Assembly: GCF_004104355.1 (NCBI RefSeq) | Contig: NZ_RJLM01000001.1 | Location: 124,001 to 188,000, forward strand | DNA from: Photobacterium chitinilyticum | GTDB lineage: Bacteria > Pseudomonadota > Gammaproteobacteria > Enterobacterales > Vibrionaceae | DNA length: 64,000 bases | Direction of reading: 5' to 3' | Shown here: piece by piece, positions 16,275 through 25,886 of the stretch | Position numbering within the stretch: the first letter of the stretch is position 1 | Layout: the number at the start of each line of letters is the position of its first letter | The notes under the pieces: model-generated | What the model saw: the letters and a program-made list of their open reading frames with translations, nothing else | Database searches by the model: none | What the model was told of the DNA's origin: nothing | Made by a program: the position numbers and the translations under genes

Positions 16275-18440
16275 ATGAGCGTTACGCAAAACGTACAAGT
16301 CAAGCAGATCGACTCCGATGAGATCGATGTGGGTAAGTTGTTTGGTATTTTGTTAGATAATCGCTGGAATATTATTGCTATTACCTTCATTTTTGCCATA
16401 TTCGGCGTTGCTTATGCCTTGTTGGCGACACCTATTTATAAAGCCGATGCATTAATTCAGGTTGAAACCAAAAGTTCTGGAGTGCCGGCGCTGGGTGATA
16501 TGGGGGAGTTGTTCGCCTCCGAATCATCTGCAACTACCGAAATTGAGATCATTAAGTCACGCATGATCCTAGGCAGCACTGTTGATAAGCTGAACCTGGC
16601 CACGGTTATTTCACCTAATTATTTACCAGTTATTGGTAAAGGCTTGGCGCGCATTCAGGGTAAGGAGAACGATGTTGAGATCAGCCGTTTTGAAGTCCCA
16701 GATTATATCGACATTCCTGTCTTTACCTTACGAGTGACCGACAGTGCTGCGGGGGAGTTTGAATTGCTTGATAGTAACGATCGTTCCGTGTTAACTGGTC
16801 AAGTTGGTGTGTTAGCCCAGCAAGGTGACTTCCGCCTGTTTGTTACACAAATATCATCTGAAGATGGGACGTCGTTTACGGTTGCGAAAGTATCACGTTT
16901 AGATGCTATACAAGCACTGCAACAGAACCTGGCCGTGAGTGAACGCGGTAAACAAACCGGTATCCTGCAGCTGTCGTATATCGGTGAAAACCGTCGCGAT
17001 ATCGAACAAATCCTCAATGATATCAGCCAGAATTACTTTCTCCAAAATGTTGAACGTAATTCAGCGGAAGCGCAAAATAGCCTTGAGTTCTTGCGTGATC
17101 ATTTGCCTGATATTAAAACAGAGTTAACCGCCTCTGAAGATAAGCTGAATCAATTCCGTCAGGCCAATGAGTCGGTTGATTTAGGATTAGAAGCGAAATC
17201 AACGCTGGATGTGATGGTTAGACTAGAAGCCCAGCTCAATGAACTGACGTTTAAAGAAAGTGAAATTTCCCAGCGATTTACCAAAGAGCACCCGGCGTAT
17301 TTATCGCTGTTAGACAAGCGAAAGACGCTATTGGATAAGCGTGAAGGTTTGAACGCTCAGATCCAAAAGTTGCCGAAAACCCAGAGAGAGGTTCTGCGTC
17401 TAAGGCGCGATGTCGAAGTTAATCAACAAATCTATGTACAGTTACTGAACAAAGTGCAAGAGCTTAATATTGTAAAAGCTAGCACTGTGGGTAATGTGAG
17501 AATTCTTGATGCTGCGCAATCCTATACCCGCGCGGTGAAACCGAAGAAACCGCTGATTGTGGTGTTGGCAACGTTACTTGGTGGCATGTTGGCGGTGGCC
17601 TTTGCGCTGCTTCGTGCGGCTTTCCACCGCGGTGTGGAAAACCCCGATGAAATTGAAGCGATCGGTTTACCTGTTTATGCCAGTGTCCCGATGTCGGACT
17701 GGCAGATAGAGTTGGAGAAGAAGCAAAAGGGTAAGAAGAAACTAACGGTTGAAGATACGTTGCTAACAGCATCCAATCCAGCAGATTTGTCCATCGAAGC
17801 ATTGCGAAGCCTACGTACAAGCCTTCATTTTGCGATGATGGAAGCAAAGAACAATATTCTGATGATTTCTGGTCCGAGTCCTGGTATTGGTAAATCTTTT
17901 GTATCAGCAAATATGGCGGCGGTAATCGCAAAATCAGGCTCCAAGGTACTAGTCATAGATGCTGATATGCGAAAAGGTCAGATGGAACGCCAGATGGCAG
18001 TAGGACATAAACCGGGGCTATCTGAATATCTAAGTGGCCAAGCTCAGATCGAATTACTCCTTAAACAGCCTGGAGTTGAAGGGTTGGACTATATCGGCCG
18101 CGGTAATGTACCACCTAATCCTTCTGAACTATTAATGCATCCTCGTTTCAAAGCGCTAATGGATTGGGCAGCGGAAAATTATGATATGGTGATTGTCGAT
18201 ACTCCACCTATTTTGGCAGTGACTGATCCGGCAATTGTCGGAGCTCATGCCGGAACAACGTTACTTGTAGGACGTTTTGGACAAAACTCTGTCAAAGAAA
18301 TTGACGTAGCCAAGCAGCGTTTCGAACAAAACGGCATCGAAGTTAAAGGCTTTATTTTAAATGCAGTTGTGCGTAAAGCTAGTAGCTATTATGGCGGAAA
18401 CTATGGTTACTATAACTATAGTTATGAGTCGAAAAAATAG
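16275..18440 (+). CDS. wzc: Polysaccharide co-polymerase and tyrosine autokinase Wzc
   Basis: A 721-residue inner-membrane protein. Transmembrane helix 1 (about 28-50) opens the Wzz domain, which has a long periplasmic coiled coil (about 260-390). Helix 2 (about 425-445) leads to the cytoplasmic BY-kinase domain. Walker A is GPSPGIGKS (533-541), Walker A' is VLVIDADMRKG, and Walker B is MVIVDTPP. The C-terminal tail has eight tyrosines (SSYYGGNYGYYNYSYESKK), the autophosphorylation cluster. It controls chain length and, with Wza, forms the trans-envelope export complex. Two hairpins follow, so the wza-wzb-wzc segment may end here unless RfaH allows read-through. Confidence 0.96.
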   Translation: MSVTQNVQVKQIDSDEIDVGKLFGILLDNRWNIIAITFIFAIFGVAYALLATPIYKADALIQVETKSSGVPALGDMGELFASESSATTEIEIIKSRMILGSTVDKLNLATVISPNYLPVIGKGLARIQGKENDVEISRFEVPDYIDIPVFTLRVTDSAAGEFELLDSNDRSVLTGQVGVLAQQGDFRLFVTQISSEDGTSFTVAKVSRLDAIQALQQNLAVSERGKQTGILQLSYIGENRRDIEQILNDISQNYFLQNVERNSAEAQNSLEFLRDHLPDIKTELTASEDKLNQFRQANESVDLGLEAKSTLDVMVRLEAQLNELTFKESEISQRFTKEHPAYLSLLDKRKTLLDKREGLNAQIQKLPKTQREVLRLRRDVEVNQQIYVQLLNKVQELNIVKASTVGNVRILDAAQSYTRAVKPKKPLIVVLATLLGGMLAVAFALLRAAFHRGVENPDEIEAIGLPVYASVPMSDWQIELEKKQKGKKKLTVEDTLLTASNPADLSIEALRSLRTSLHFAMMEAKNNILMISGPSPGIGKSFVSANMAAVIAKSGSKVLVIDADMRKGQMERQMAVGHKPGLSEYLSGQAQIELLLKQPGVEGLDYIGRGNVPPNPSELLMHPRFKALMDWAAENYDMVIVDTPPILAVTDPAIVGAHAGTTLLVGRFGQNSVKEIDVAKQRFEQNGIEVKGFILNAVVRKASSYYGGNYGYYNYSYESKK

Positions 18441-18475
18441 GGTAACGCCTTGTTCGTTCTCGAGGACGCAATATA

Positions 18476-18510
18476 AAGGCGCTGATATCAGCGCCTTGTT
18501 TGTCGCTTTC
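18476..18510 (+). terminator. Terminator after wzc
   Basis: A perfect 22-base palindrome (AAGGCGCTGAT and complement, 18476-18497) is followed by a T-rich stretch. Strong intrinsic terminator 36 bases after wzc; RfaH recruited at ops could override it. Confidence 0.75.
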
Positions 18511-18755
18511 TCTTAGGTTTCAATGCTAAATTACTTTAATAGCGCAACCTATTGGGACCCTTTCTCAAAAGGTAGCAAAACCCAAGGTTTACAAGGGCTA
18601 GCCCGCAATGGGCTGTCTCAAAATGAAATAAATCTGTCTCAGTATTGAATGAATAACTGAGAGCAACCTTTCAATAAATACAATGAAAAATCCCCTTCAT
18701 TGCAAAATATGCTTTTGCATCATGGATATTATCATTTCAAAGTAGGCTTAAATTA
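18511..18755. other. Intergenic region between wzc and rfbB
   Basis: No gene is seen. The sequence holds short hairpins (for example TGCAAAATATGCTTTTGCA near 18700) and an AT-rich segment before the GTG of rfbB that could serve as a promoter. I see no clear -35/-10 pair and no JUMPstart copy. Confidence 0.4.
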
Positions 18756-19853
18756 GTGAAAATTCTAGTTACCGGTGGCGCAGGTTTTATCGGCTCTGCA
18801 GTCGTGCGTCATATTATTGAGAACACAACAGACAGTGTTGTGAATGTGGATTGCCTGACATACGCAGGTAACTTAGAGTCACTTTATTCTGTAGAAACAA
18901 GCGATCGTTATGCGTTTAAGCTAGTCAACATTTGTGACCGAGCGGCGCTTGATCGCGTGTTTGCTCAGCATCAACCTGATGCGGTCATGCATTTGGCGGC
19001 AGAAAGCCATGTAGACCGATCTATCACGGGGCCAGCTGCGTTCATTGAAACCAATATTGTAGGCACATACACCTTACTTGAAGCCACGCGTGACTATTGG
19101 AATCAGTTGGATGATTCTGCCAAACAAGCGTTCCGTTTCCACCATATCTCAACCGATGAGGTGTATGGTGACTTGCCACATCCTGATGAAGTACCTGAAG
19201 GTACAGAGTTACCGATGTTTTTGGAGACTACTTCATATGAGCCATCGAGCCCATATTCTGCGTCAAAAGCATCAAGTGACCATTTAGTACGCGCATGGCT
19301 ACGCACGTACGGTTTGCCAACGATGGTCACAAACTGCTCAAACAACTACGGCCCATATCACTTTCCTGAAAAGCTCATTCCACTCGTGATTTTGAACGCG
19401 CTAGAAGGTAAAGCACTTCCGATTTACGGTAAAGGCGATCAAATTCGAGATTGGTTGTTTGTCGAAGATCATGCCCGCGCACTGTACAAAGTAGTAACCG
19501 AAGGTAAAGTCGGTGAGACCTACAATATCGGTGGCCACAATGAGAAGCAAAACCTTGAAGTGGTAAAAACTATTTGCTCAATTTTAGATACGTTAGTACC
19601 AAAAGAAACGGGGTATGCGCAGCAAATAACATACGTGCAAGACCGTCCTGGTCATGACAGACGCTATGCGATTGACTCAAGCAAAATGCAACGTGAGTTA
19701 GATTGGACACCAGTAGAGACTTTTGAAACAGGACTAAAGAAAACGGTTCAATGGTACTTGGATAACAGTGAATGGTGCAAACATGTCCAAGATGGCAGCT
19801 ATCAACGTGAGCGTTTAGGCGTCGAATCAACAGAAATTAAGGGAAGCAAATAA
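18756..19853 (+). CDS. rfbB: dTDP-glucose 4,6-dehydratase
   Basis: A 365-residue RmlB that forms dTDP-4-keto-6-deoxyglucose, the second step of dTDP-L-rhamnose synthesis. The NAD-binding motif [15 protein letters not shown] is at residues 7-21. Catalytic Ser-Thr-Asp-Glu appears as STDEVYGDL, and the YxxxK pair as [20 protein letters not shown] is a family signature. Translation starts at a GTG, and the first ten codons match the pseudogene at 6253. The stop overlaps the rfbA start (TAATG), showing translational coupling in an rfbBADC operon. Confidence 0.97.
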   Translation: MKILVTGGAGFIGSAVVRHIIENTTDSVVNVDCLTYAGNLESLYSVETSDRYAFKLVNICDRAALDRVFAQHQPDAVMHLAAESHVDRSITGPAAFIETNIVGTYTLLEATRDYWNQLDDSAKQAFRFHHISTDEVYGDLPHPDEVPEGTELPMFLETTSYEPSSPYSASKASSDHLVRAWLRTYGLPTMVTNCSNNYGPYHFPEKLIPLVILNALEGKALPIYGKGDQIRDWLFVEDHARALYKVVTEGKVGETYNIGGHNEKQNLEVVKTICSILDTLVPKETGYAQQITYVQDRPGHDRRYAIDSSKMQRELDWTPVETFETGLKKTVQWYLDNSEWCKHVQDGSYQRERLGVESTEIKGSK

Positions 19854-20743
19854 TGAAAGGGATTGTTTTAGCTGGTGGGTCAGGTACACGTCTTTACCCA
19901 CTGACTCGTGGCACATCAAAGCAAATGTTACCTATTTACGACAAACCCATGATTTTCTATCCAATTTCGACGCTTATGTTGGCCGGTATTCGAGATATTT
20001 TAATTATTACGACACCAGAAGATCAAGCTGGCTTTAAGCGATTGTTAGGCGATGGTTCAGACTTCGGCATTAACTTTGAATATAAAGTGCAGCCAAGTCC
20101 AGATGGATTAGCTCAAGCATTCATTATTGGTGAAGAGTTCATTGGTGACGACTCGGTATGCTTAGTGCTTGGTGACAACATCTACTACGGTCAATCTTTT
20201 AGTGAGCAGCTTAAACGTGCTGGTGAACTAACTTCGCAAGGCCTAGCAACAGTATTTGGTTACCAAGTTAAAGACCCTGAACGTTTCGGTGTGGTTGAAT
20301 TTGATAAAGAGATGAAAGCTGTCTCTATTGAAGAAAAGCCGGAGAAACCCAAATCAAACTATGCTGTTACTGGGCTTTATTTTTATGATAACCGCGTTGT
20401 AAACATGGCTAAGCAAGTAAAGCCCTCTGAGCGTGGTGAACTTGAAATTACCACACTTAATGAGATGTACTTAAATGACGAAACTTTAAATGTAGAGTTA
20501 CTTGGTCGTGGCTTTGCATGGTTAGACACCGGAACGCATGAAAGCCTTCATGAAGCATCATCCTTTGTCGAAACTATTCAAAATGTACAAGGCCTGAAAG
20601 TTTCTTGCTTGGAAGAAATTGCATTTAACAATAGTTGGTTAAGCGTTGAAGATTTAGTTCGCTTAGCAGAACCCATGAAAAAGAATGATTACGGACACTA
20701 TTTACTCCGAATTGCTTCAGAGTCACGAAAGGGAGCGAACTAA
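19853..20743 (+). CDS. rfbA: Glucose-1-phosphate thymidylyltransferase
   Basis: A 296-residue RmlA that joins dTTP and glucose-1-phosphate. The nucleotide-binding signature [20 protein letters not shown] starts at residue 8, followed by [18 protein letters not shown]. The metal Asp lies in [10 protein letters not shown], and [19 protein letters not shown] is the sugar-binding segment. The protein is complete and of normal length. One-base overlaps with both rfbB and rfbD place it firmly in the operon. Feedback inhibition by dTDP-rhamnose is known for the family. Confidence 0.97.
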   Translation: MKGIVLAGGSGTRLYPLTRGTSKQMLPIYDKPMIFYPISTLMLAGIRDILIITTPEDQAGFKRLLGDGSDFGINFEYKVQPSPDGLAQAFIIGEEFIGDDSVCLVLGDNIYYGQSFSEQLKRAGELTSQGLATVFGYQVKDPERFGVVEFDKEMKAVSIEEKPEKPKSNYAVTGLYFYDNRVVNMAKQVKPSERGELEITTLNEMYLNDETLNVELLGRGFAWLDTGTHESLHEASSFVETIQNVQGLKVSCLEEIAFNNSWLSVEDLVRLAEPMKKNDYGHYLLRIASESRKGAN

Positions 20744-21618
20744 TGAGAATATTAGTTACGGGGGCAAAAGGTCAAGTGGGATGCTGCTTAGTTGAACAGT
20801 TAAAGGATAAAGTTGAATTACTCGCTATTGATCGGGATGAACTAGATATTACTAATGAGCTTGCGGTTATTGAAACTGTTCAAGCATTCAAGCCGCATAT
20901 TATCATCAATGCTGCTGCACATACAGCGGTCGATAAAGCAGAAGAGGAAGTAGAACTTTCTTATGCGATTAATCGTGATGGGCCTGAACATTTAGCCTTC
21001 GCAGCACAAAGTGTTGGTGCTGCTATTTTGCATATCTCAACGGATTATGTCTTTGAAGGCAACAAAGTGGGTGAGTATGCAGAAACAGATACTACCAGCC
21101 CGCAAGGGGTTTATGGTGAAAGCAAATTAGCGGGTGAGATTGCTGTTGCTAAAGCGTGCGATAAACACATTATCCTTCGTACTGCATGGGTGTTTGGTGA
21201 GAACGGCAATAATTTTGTCAAAACCATGCTACGTCTAGGCGCAACGCGTGATGAATTAAGTATTGTTGGTGACCAGTTTGGTGGTCCAACGTACGCAGGC
21301 GATATTGCTAAAGCGTTAATTCAAATAGCTAAGTGCATTAGCCTAAGTGATAGCGTTGATTACGGTATTTACCATTATGCAGGCTTACCCCATGTGAGTT
21401 GGTGCGAGTTTGCAGAAGTCATTTTTGATTCAGCTGTTAAGCAAAACGTTATCTCACAAAAACCGAGCTTAACCAGTATTACTACCGAGCAATACCCCAC
21501 GCCGGCGAAACGCCCAAGTAATTCGCGGTTAAGTACGGATAAAATCAAGCAGACGTTCTCTGTAGAAGCCTGCGACTGGAAGGCGGCATTAAACAATATT
21601 AAAGCTTACGTAGGATAA
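20743..21618 (+). CDS. rfbD: dTDP-4-dehydrorhamnose reductase
   Basis: A 291-residue RmlD, the last enzyme of dTDP-L-rhamnose synthesis. It has the NADPH-binding GAKGQVG motif (residues 7-13), STDYVFEG, and the catalytic Tyr-Lys in GVYGESKLAGE. FGGPTYAGDIAKAL and the C-terminal PTPAKRPSNSRL block are typical. The start overlaps the last base of rfbA. The last eight codons resemble the stub left at 6926-6949, evidence that a second copy once existed upstream of the orphan rfbC. Confidence 0.96.
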   Translation: MRILVTGAKGQVGCCLVEQLKDKVELLAIDRDELDITNELAVIETVQAFKPHIIINAAAHTAVDKAEEEVELSYAINRDGPEHLAFAAQSVGAAILHISTDYVFEGNKVGEYAETDTTSPQGVYGESKLAGEIAVAKACDKHIILRTAWVFGENGNNFVKTMLRLGATRDELSIVGDQFGGPTYAGDIAKALIQIAKCISLSDSVDYGIYHYAGLPHVSWCEFAEVIFDSAVKQNVISQKPSLTSITTEQYPTPAKRPSNSRLSTDKIKQTFSVEACDWKAALNNIKAYVG

Positions 21619-21621
21619 GAA

Positions 21622-22167
21622 ATGAAAGTAATTGAGACACGTATTCCTGATGTGAAAATTATTGAACCCAGTGTTTTTGGTGATGAACGTGGTTTTTTTA
21701 TGGAAACCTGGAACCAAAAGCGATTTGAAGAATTAGTAACAGGTAAGCCGACACAATTTGTACAAGATAACCACTCAAAATCTAAGAAAGGGATTTTACG
21801 CGGTTTGCATTACCAAACAGAAAATACGCAAGGTAAGCTTGTGCGTGTAGTGTTAGGTGAGGTGTTTGATGTTGCTGTCGATATTCGACGAGGGTCGCCA
21901 ACGTTTGGTCAATGGGTCGGTGAATACCTTTCAGCTGAGAATAAGCGTCAGTTATGGGTTCCAGAAGGCTTTGCCCATGGCTTTTATGTGACCACTGAAG
22001 AAGCTGAATTTGTTTATAAGTGCACGGATTATTATAACCCAGGTGCGGAGCTCTCTATTCTATGGAATGACAAGAATCTGGCAATTGAGTGGCCAATAGA
22101 AGGAACGGTCCAGCTCTCTGAGAAAGATATGTTGGGTGATTTAATTGAAAAAACGATGGGTTTATAA
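21622..22167 (+). CDS. rfbC: dTDP-4-dehydrorhamnose 3,5-epimerase
   Basis: A 181-residue RmlC cupin that completes the operon. The active-site His is in LRGLHYQ, followed by GKLVRVVLGEVFDVAVDIRRGSP and RQLWVPEGFAHGFYV. It starts three bases after rfbD, and its stop overlaps the start of the next glycosyltransferase (TAATG). The order here is B-A-D-C. The protein closely resembles the orphan copy at 6954, with a two-residue insertion near residue 41 and a diverged C-terminus, so the two are old duplicates rather than a recent repeat. Confidence 0.97.
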   Translation: MKVIETRIPDVKIIEPSVFGDERGFFMETWNQKRFEELVTGKPTQFVQDNHSKSKKGILRGLHYQTENTQGKLVRVVLGEVFDVAVDIRRGSPTFGQWVGEYLSAENKRQLWVPEGFAHGFYVTTEEAEFVYKCTDYYNPGAELSILWNDKNLAIEWPIEGTVQLSEKDMLGDLIEKTMGL

Positions 22168-23219
22168 TGAAAAAAGTTGCTGTCGTTGGAATAGTCGGCT
22201 TGCCTGCATGCTACGGTGGCTTTGAGACTCTTGTTGAAAACCTTACTGGTAATGTATCAGATGATATAACTTATTCCGTTTTCTGTTCTAGTAAGTCTTA
22301 TGATATTAGAAAGGCAGAGCATAATGGAGCTAAACTTGATTATTTGCCATTGAGTGCAAATGGTATTCAGAGTATACCGTATGATATTTTTTCTCTAATT
22401 AAATGCTGGGGGTTAAAACCAGACGTCACTTTAATTTTAGGTGTCTCAGGTTGTATTTTTCTCCCAGTTTTTAGGCTGTTCTCCAAGTCGAAAATTATTA
22501 CCAATATTGATGGTTTAGAGTGGAAAAGAGAAAAATGGCATCCATTGGCTAAAAAATTTCTTAAGCTCTCTGAAAAAATTGCCGTAAAATATTCAAATGT
22601 AATTATCTGTGATAATCAGGCAATAGGCGACTATGTGACCTCCGAATACGACACTATCAATACCATTATTGCTTATGGTGGTGACCATGTTATTCCAAAG
22701 AGTAATGTATTTGTTGATAGGGAAGACTTCTATTTCTCTGTTTGTAGGATTGAACCTGAGAATAACGTTGAAATGATACTTAAGGCATTCTCTAAAACGG
22801 ATAAAAACTTGAAATTTGTGGGTAACTGGGATGCAAGTGATTTTGGTGCTAAATTAAAGCTTAAGTATAGTAACTATTCTAATATAGATATTATTGACCC
22901 CATCTACGACTTGGAAGAACTCTACAAGTTAAGAAAAGCTTGCAAGGGCTATCTTCATGGACATTCTGCAGGAGGTACCAATCCTTCATTGGTTGAAGCT
23001 ATGCATTTTGGAATGCCTATTCTTGCCTTTAATTGTAGCTTTAATCGTTACAGTACAGAGGATAAGGCTATGTATTTTAGTTCTGCTGATTCACTAGTCT
23101 CACTTCTTGACAAAGATCACTCCTCTGCTTTTATTGTTAATGCCGCTAATATGCTAGAGGTAGCTCAACGGAAGTACACTTGGCAAAGGATCACTAATGC
23201 CTATGAGTTGACATACTGA
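22167..23219 (+). CDS. DUF1972-type glycosyltransferase, probable rhamnosyltransferase (copy 1)
   Basis: A 350-residue GT-B transferase. The N-terminal domain is DUF1972 (VVGIVGLPACYGGFETLVENL), a variant acceptor domain. The C-terminal half is a GT4-like donor domain with FSVCRIEPENNVEMILKAF and GHSAGGTNPSLVEAMHFGMP, where the Glu of NPSLVEAM is the usual E of EX7E. The characterised relatives I recall are rhamnosyltransferases such as Cps2T/RgpA, and it is fused to the rml operon by an overlapping start, so dTDP-rhamnose is the likely donor. A paralogue sits at 35203. AT content rises sharply inside this gene, the start of the serotype-specific core. Confidence 0.85.
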   Translation: MKKVAVVGIVGLPACYGGFETLVENLTGNVSDDITYSVFCSSKSYDIRKAEHNGAKLDYLPLSANGIQSIPYDIFSLIKCWGLKPDVTLILGVSGCIFLPVFRLFSKSKIITNIDGLEWKREKWHPLAKKFLKLSEKIAVKYSNVIICDNQAIGDYVTSEYDTINTIIAYGGDHVIPKSNVFVDREDFYFSVCRIEPENNVEMILKAFSKTDKNLKFVGNWDASDFGAKLKLKYSNYSNIDIIDPIYDLEELYKLRKACKGYLHGHSAGGTNPSLVEAMHFGMPILAFNCSFNRYSTEDKAMYFSSADSLVSLLDKDHSSAFIVNAANMLEVAQRKYTWQRITNAYELTY

Positions 23220-23417
23220 GACTTTACCTATGAACTGGGTTTTGCTGCAGAATTGAGCTTAAGAGCGAACATCTATTTGTCTTCTTGTTTCTTTTGCGAA
23301 AATCGCGTTACTTTCATGACTATGTAGCATGATCGTGTTTCTGCTAAAAATTAAGCATTTTCAATATTCACTTGTATAATGACGTTATTTTAACAGCATA
23401 ATTTTAAATAATTAATA

Positions 23418-24950
23418 GTGAGAGTGGTCGTGGCGGCTAAGCAAGTAATAAAAAATACAATTGCATTATATTTTAGGCAAATAATAGTAACGATTGTAAG
23501 TCTACTGGTAATAAGAAATGTACTAAAAATACTTGGTGTGGAAGATTATGGGATATATACCGTTATAACAGGAATTGTATCGTTATGTGTTTTTATACCT
23601 GGAGCATTAGGTTCGGCGAGTCAACGATTTTTTGCTTTTGCTATTGGTAAAGATGATAGTGAAAGTATTTCGAAAATTTTATTCTTAAATCTTACAGTAT
23701 ATCTGTTAATGGCCTTGGCAATAGCTTTACTCTTGGAAAGTATTGGGCTTTGGTTTGTCATGGAGCATTTGAATATACCTGCTGATAGATATGAAGTTGC
23801 AATTAAACTATATCACTACTCTGTTTTATCTTTCATATTCAGCTTATTAACATCACCATTTATCTCAATAATAATTGCTCATGAAGACATGAGAATATAT
23901 GCTTACGCGTCAATTTTTGAAGCTTTTTTAAAACTAGGCTCAGTGTATTTATTAAGTAAAATGACTTGGGATAAGTTGGAAATATATGGTTGTTTATTAT
24001 TGGTTGTGTCAATAGTAAATATGACCACTTATATAGTGTGTAGCTTCATCAAATACAAAGCAATAAGAAAATTTCCAAATAGTTTCGATAAAACGTTATT
24101 TTTTGAGCTAATAGGGTTCATCGGTTGGACTTTTTTTGGTGCCTTTACCAGTGTAATAAGAACTCAAGCAGTTACATTATTATTAAATCAGATGTTTAAC
24201 CCAGTAGTTGTTGCTGCGCGTGGCATTGCAATGACTGTATCTACACAGGCAATGGTTTTTGCTAATAGTTTTAACACTGGGTTGTATCCAACTATCATCA
24301 AAAGCTATGCTGCTGAAAATTACAAGTTGATGCACCAAGTGGTTTACCAAGGTTCAAAGTTATCATTCTTTTTGATATGGATCTTTGCTCTACCGTTAAT
24401 AGTTTTTATGGAAGAAATACTAAGGCTATGGTTACTAACTCCTCCAGAAGGTGTAGTTCTTTTTAGTAGACTTAGTTTGGTAGAAGTGCTTGTTATGTCA
24501 TTAAGCTTATCTATAGCAACTGCTGCAAGAGCCCCAGGTAAAATGAAAGAATATGAATTAAAGTTGGGTATTATCCAGATATTTATTTTCATTATTTCGT
24601 GGCTTGTGCTTTCTTTTGGCTATGGTGCAGAATCTGTGTTTATAGTCGCGATAGGTGCTAATATTATTATGTTTTTCATTCGCTTACGCCTTGTTGAGAA
24701 ACTCGTTGGGCTAAGTGCTTTGAAGTTTACTAAAGAAGTAATCTATCCGTTATCAATAGTTGTAATATTATCGTCAGTGTTTGCTTATTATCTAAAAGGA
24801 GATATTGAAAGTAAATTTACACTTGTATTTATAAATACCTTAATAATCATGTTGTTTACAGCTCTTTTAATGTATTTTATTGGCCTTAGTAAAGATATGA
24901 GGCTGAGAGTAAACAATGAAATATCTCGTAGAGCTAAATTTATTAGGTAA
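23418..24950 (+). CDS. wzx: O-unit flippase Wzx
   Basis: A 510-residue integral membrane protein with about twelve to fourteen hydrophobic helices throughout, of the MATE/polysaccharide-transporter superfamily. Cues are the start KNTIALYFRQIIVTIVSLL, VIRNVLKILGVEDYGIYTVITG, PGALGSASQRFFAFAIG, and GIAMTVSTQAMVFANSFN in the middle. It moves the undecaprenyl-linked repeat unit across the inner membrane. Three in-frame GTGs (23418, 23424, 23430) are possible starts; GTGAGAG just before 23430 could be its ribosome binding site. It is highly AT-rich, unlike the housekeeping flank. Substrate is unknown because Wzx proteins diverge fast. Confidence 0.9.
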   Translation: MRVVVAAKQVIKNTIALYFRQIIVTIVSLLVIRNVLKILGVEDYGIYTVITGIVSLCVFIPGALGSASQRFFAFAIGKDDSESISKILFLNLTVYLLMALAIALLLESIGLWFVMEHLNIPADRYEVAIKLYHYSVLSFIFSLLTSPFISIIIAHEDMRIYAYASIFEAFLKLGSVYLLSKMTWDKLEIYGCLLLVVSIVNMTTYIVCSFIKYKAIRKFPNSFDKTLFFELIGFIGWTFFGAFTSVIRTQAVTLLLNQMFNPVVVAARGIAMTVSTQAMVFANSFNTGLYPTIIKSYAAENYKLMHQVVYQGSKLSFFLIWIFALPLIVFMEEILRLWLLTPPEGVVLFSRLSLVEVLVMSLSLSIATAARAPGKMKEYELKLGIIQIFIFIISWLVLSFGYGAESVFIVAIGANIIMFFIRLRLVEKLVGLSALKFTKEVIYPLSIVVILSSVFAYYLKGDIESKFTLVFINTLIIMLFTALLMYFIGLSKDMRLRVNNEISRRAKFIR

Positions 24951-24952
24951 TA

Positions 24953-25828
24953 ATGATGAAAGGTACGATGTTAAAGGTTTACACCCTATTCAAAAGAATG
25001 CCTCAAATATTGAGATCAATTAAAATGGTCATAAAAAATGGTGGTGCATCTAAAATCTATGTTACACAAACTAATGATAACGCTTCTTTGTTGGGCAAAA
25101 GAGTTCTAATTACAGGCGGCGGTTCTGGAATTGGTTTAAGCATAGCAAAAAAAGCTATTGCTCAAGGGGCCACGGTTGTAATTGTAGGTCGAAATGATGA
25201 AAAATTAAAAGATGCTTCTGTTAAAATAAATAGCCCTAGGTTGATAACTAAAGTTTGGGATGTTTCCAATATCGACAGCATAACCAAGAACCTCTCTGAA
25301 CTAAATAACTTGTTAGGGGGGGAATTTGATATATTGGTAAACAACGCTGGAATTATTGATGGAACAAACTTCCCTAATGTTGCCCCTAAACAGTGGGACA
25401 AAATATATTCTGTAAACTCAAGAGCAGTATTTTTTCTAAGTCAAGAAATTGTCAAGCGTTGGTTGCAGTCTGGAAAGGTATCAAAGTATAGAAAAATCAT
25501 TAATATATCTTCTCAAGGAGGTTTTGTCGGAGCAACATATCCATATAGATTGACAAAGTGGGATGTTGTTGGAATGACACAAGGCCTAGCACTAAAACTT
25601 GCTCCAAAGGGAATCATAGTAAATGGTATTGCGCCCGGTATTATAGCTACTGAAATGCAAGATTCATCTTTAGTTGATCAAAGCAATGCATTTATAAATG
25701 AGAATCCATTAAAACGATATGCTTTACCTGAAGAGATCGCAGAACTAGCAGGTTTTCTCATGTCAGATTCATCAAATTTTATTGTTGGTCATACAGTTGT
25801 ATGCGATGGCGGATTTATTCTTAAATAG
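24953..25828 (+). CDS. Short-chain dehydrogenase/reductase
   Basis: A classical SDR of 291 residues. The cofactor motif ITGGGSGIG lies at 53-61, LVNNAGI at about 128, INISSQGG with the catalytic Ser near 185, and Y198-RLT-K202 is the active pair. The C-terminal IAPGIIATEM and SSNFIVGHTVVCDGG blocks are complete. An unusual feature is about 45 extra residues before the Rossmann fold, basic and amphipathic (LKVYTLFKRMPQILRSIKMV), which could tether it to the membrane unless translation begins later. It starts two bases after wzx and precedes a MenD-like ThDP enzyme, so the two probably act in sequence on an unusual sugar or its substituent. Confidence 0.85.
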   Translation: MMKGTMLKVYTLFKRMPQILRSIKMVIKNGGASKIYVTQTNDNASLLGKRVLITGGGSGIGLSIAKKAIAQGATVVIVGRNDEKLKDASVKINSPRLITKVWDVSNIDSITKNLSELNNLLGGEFDILVNNAGIIDGTNFPNVAPKQWDKIYSVNSRAVFFLSQEIVKRWLQSGKVSKYRKIINISSQGGFVGATYPYRLTKWDVVGMTQGLALKLAPKGIIVNGIAPGIIATEMQDSSLVDQSNAFINENPLKRYALPEEIAELAGFLMSDSSNFIVGHTVVCDGGFILK

Positions 25829-25886
25829 TTTAAATTTTGGTTGGAAAATATATGTTTGATAGATTAACTCTAAAACGGGATCTATA

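Noticed and set aside
18605-18660. GGGCTGTCTCA words with a second CTGTCTCAG, resembling an insertion-sequence end, and a related word near 36640
   Set aside because: The shared core is about 11 bases, no paired inverted end or transposase remnant is found, and chance similarity is likely.
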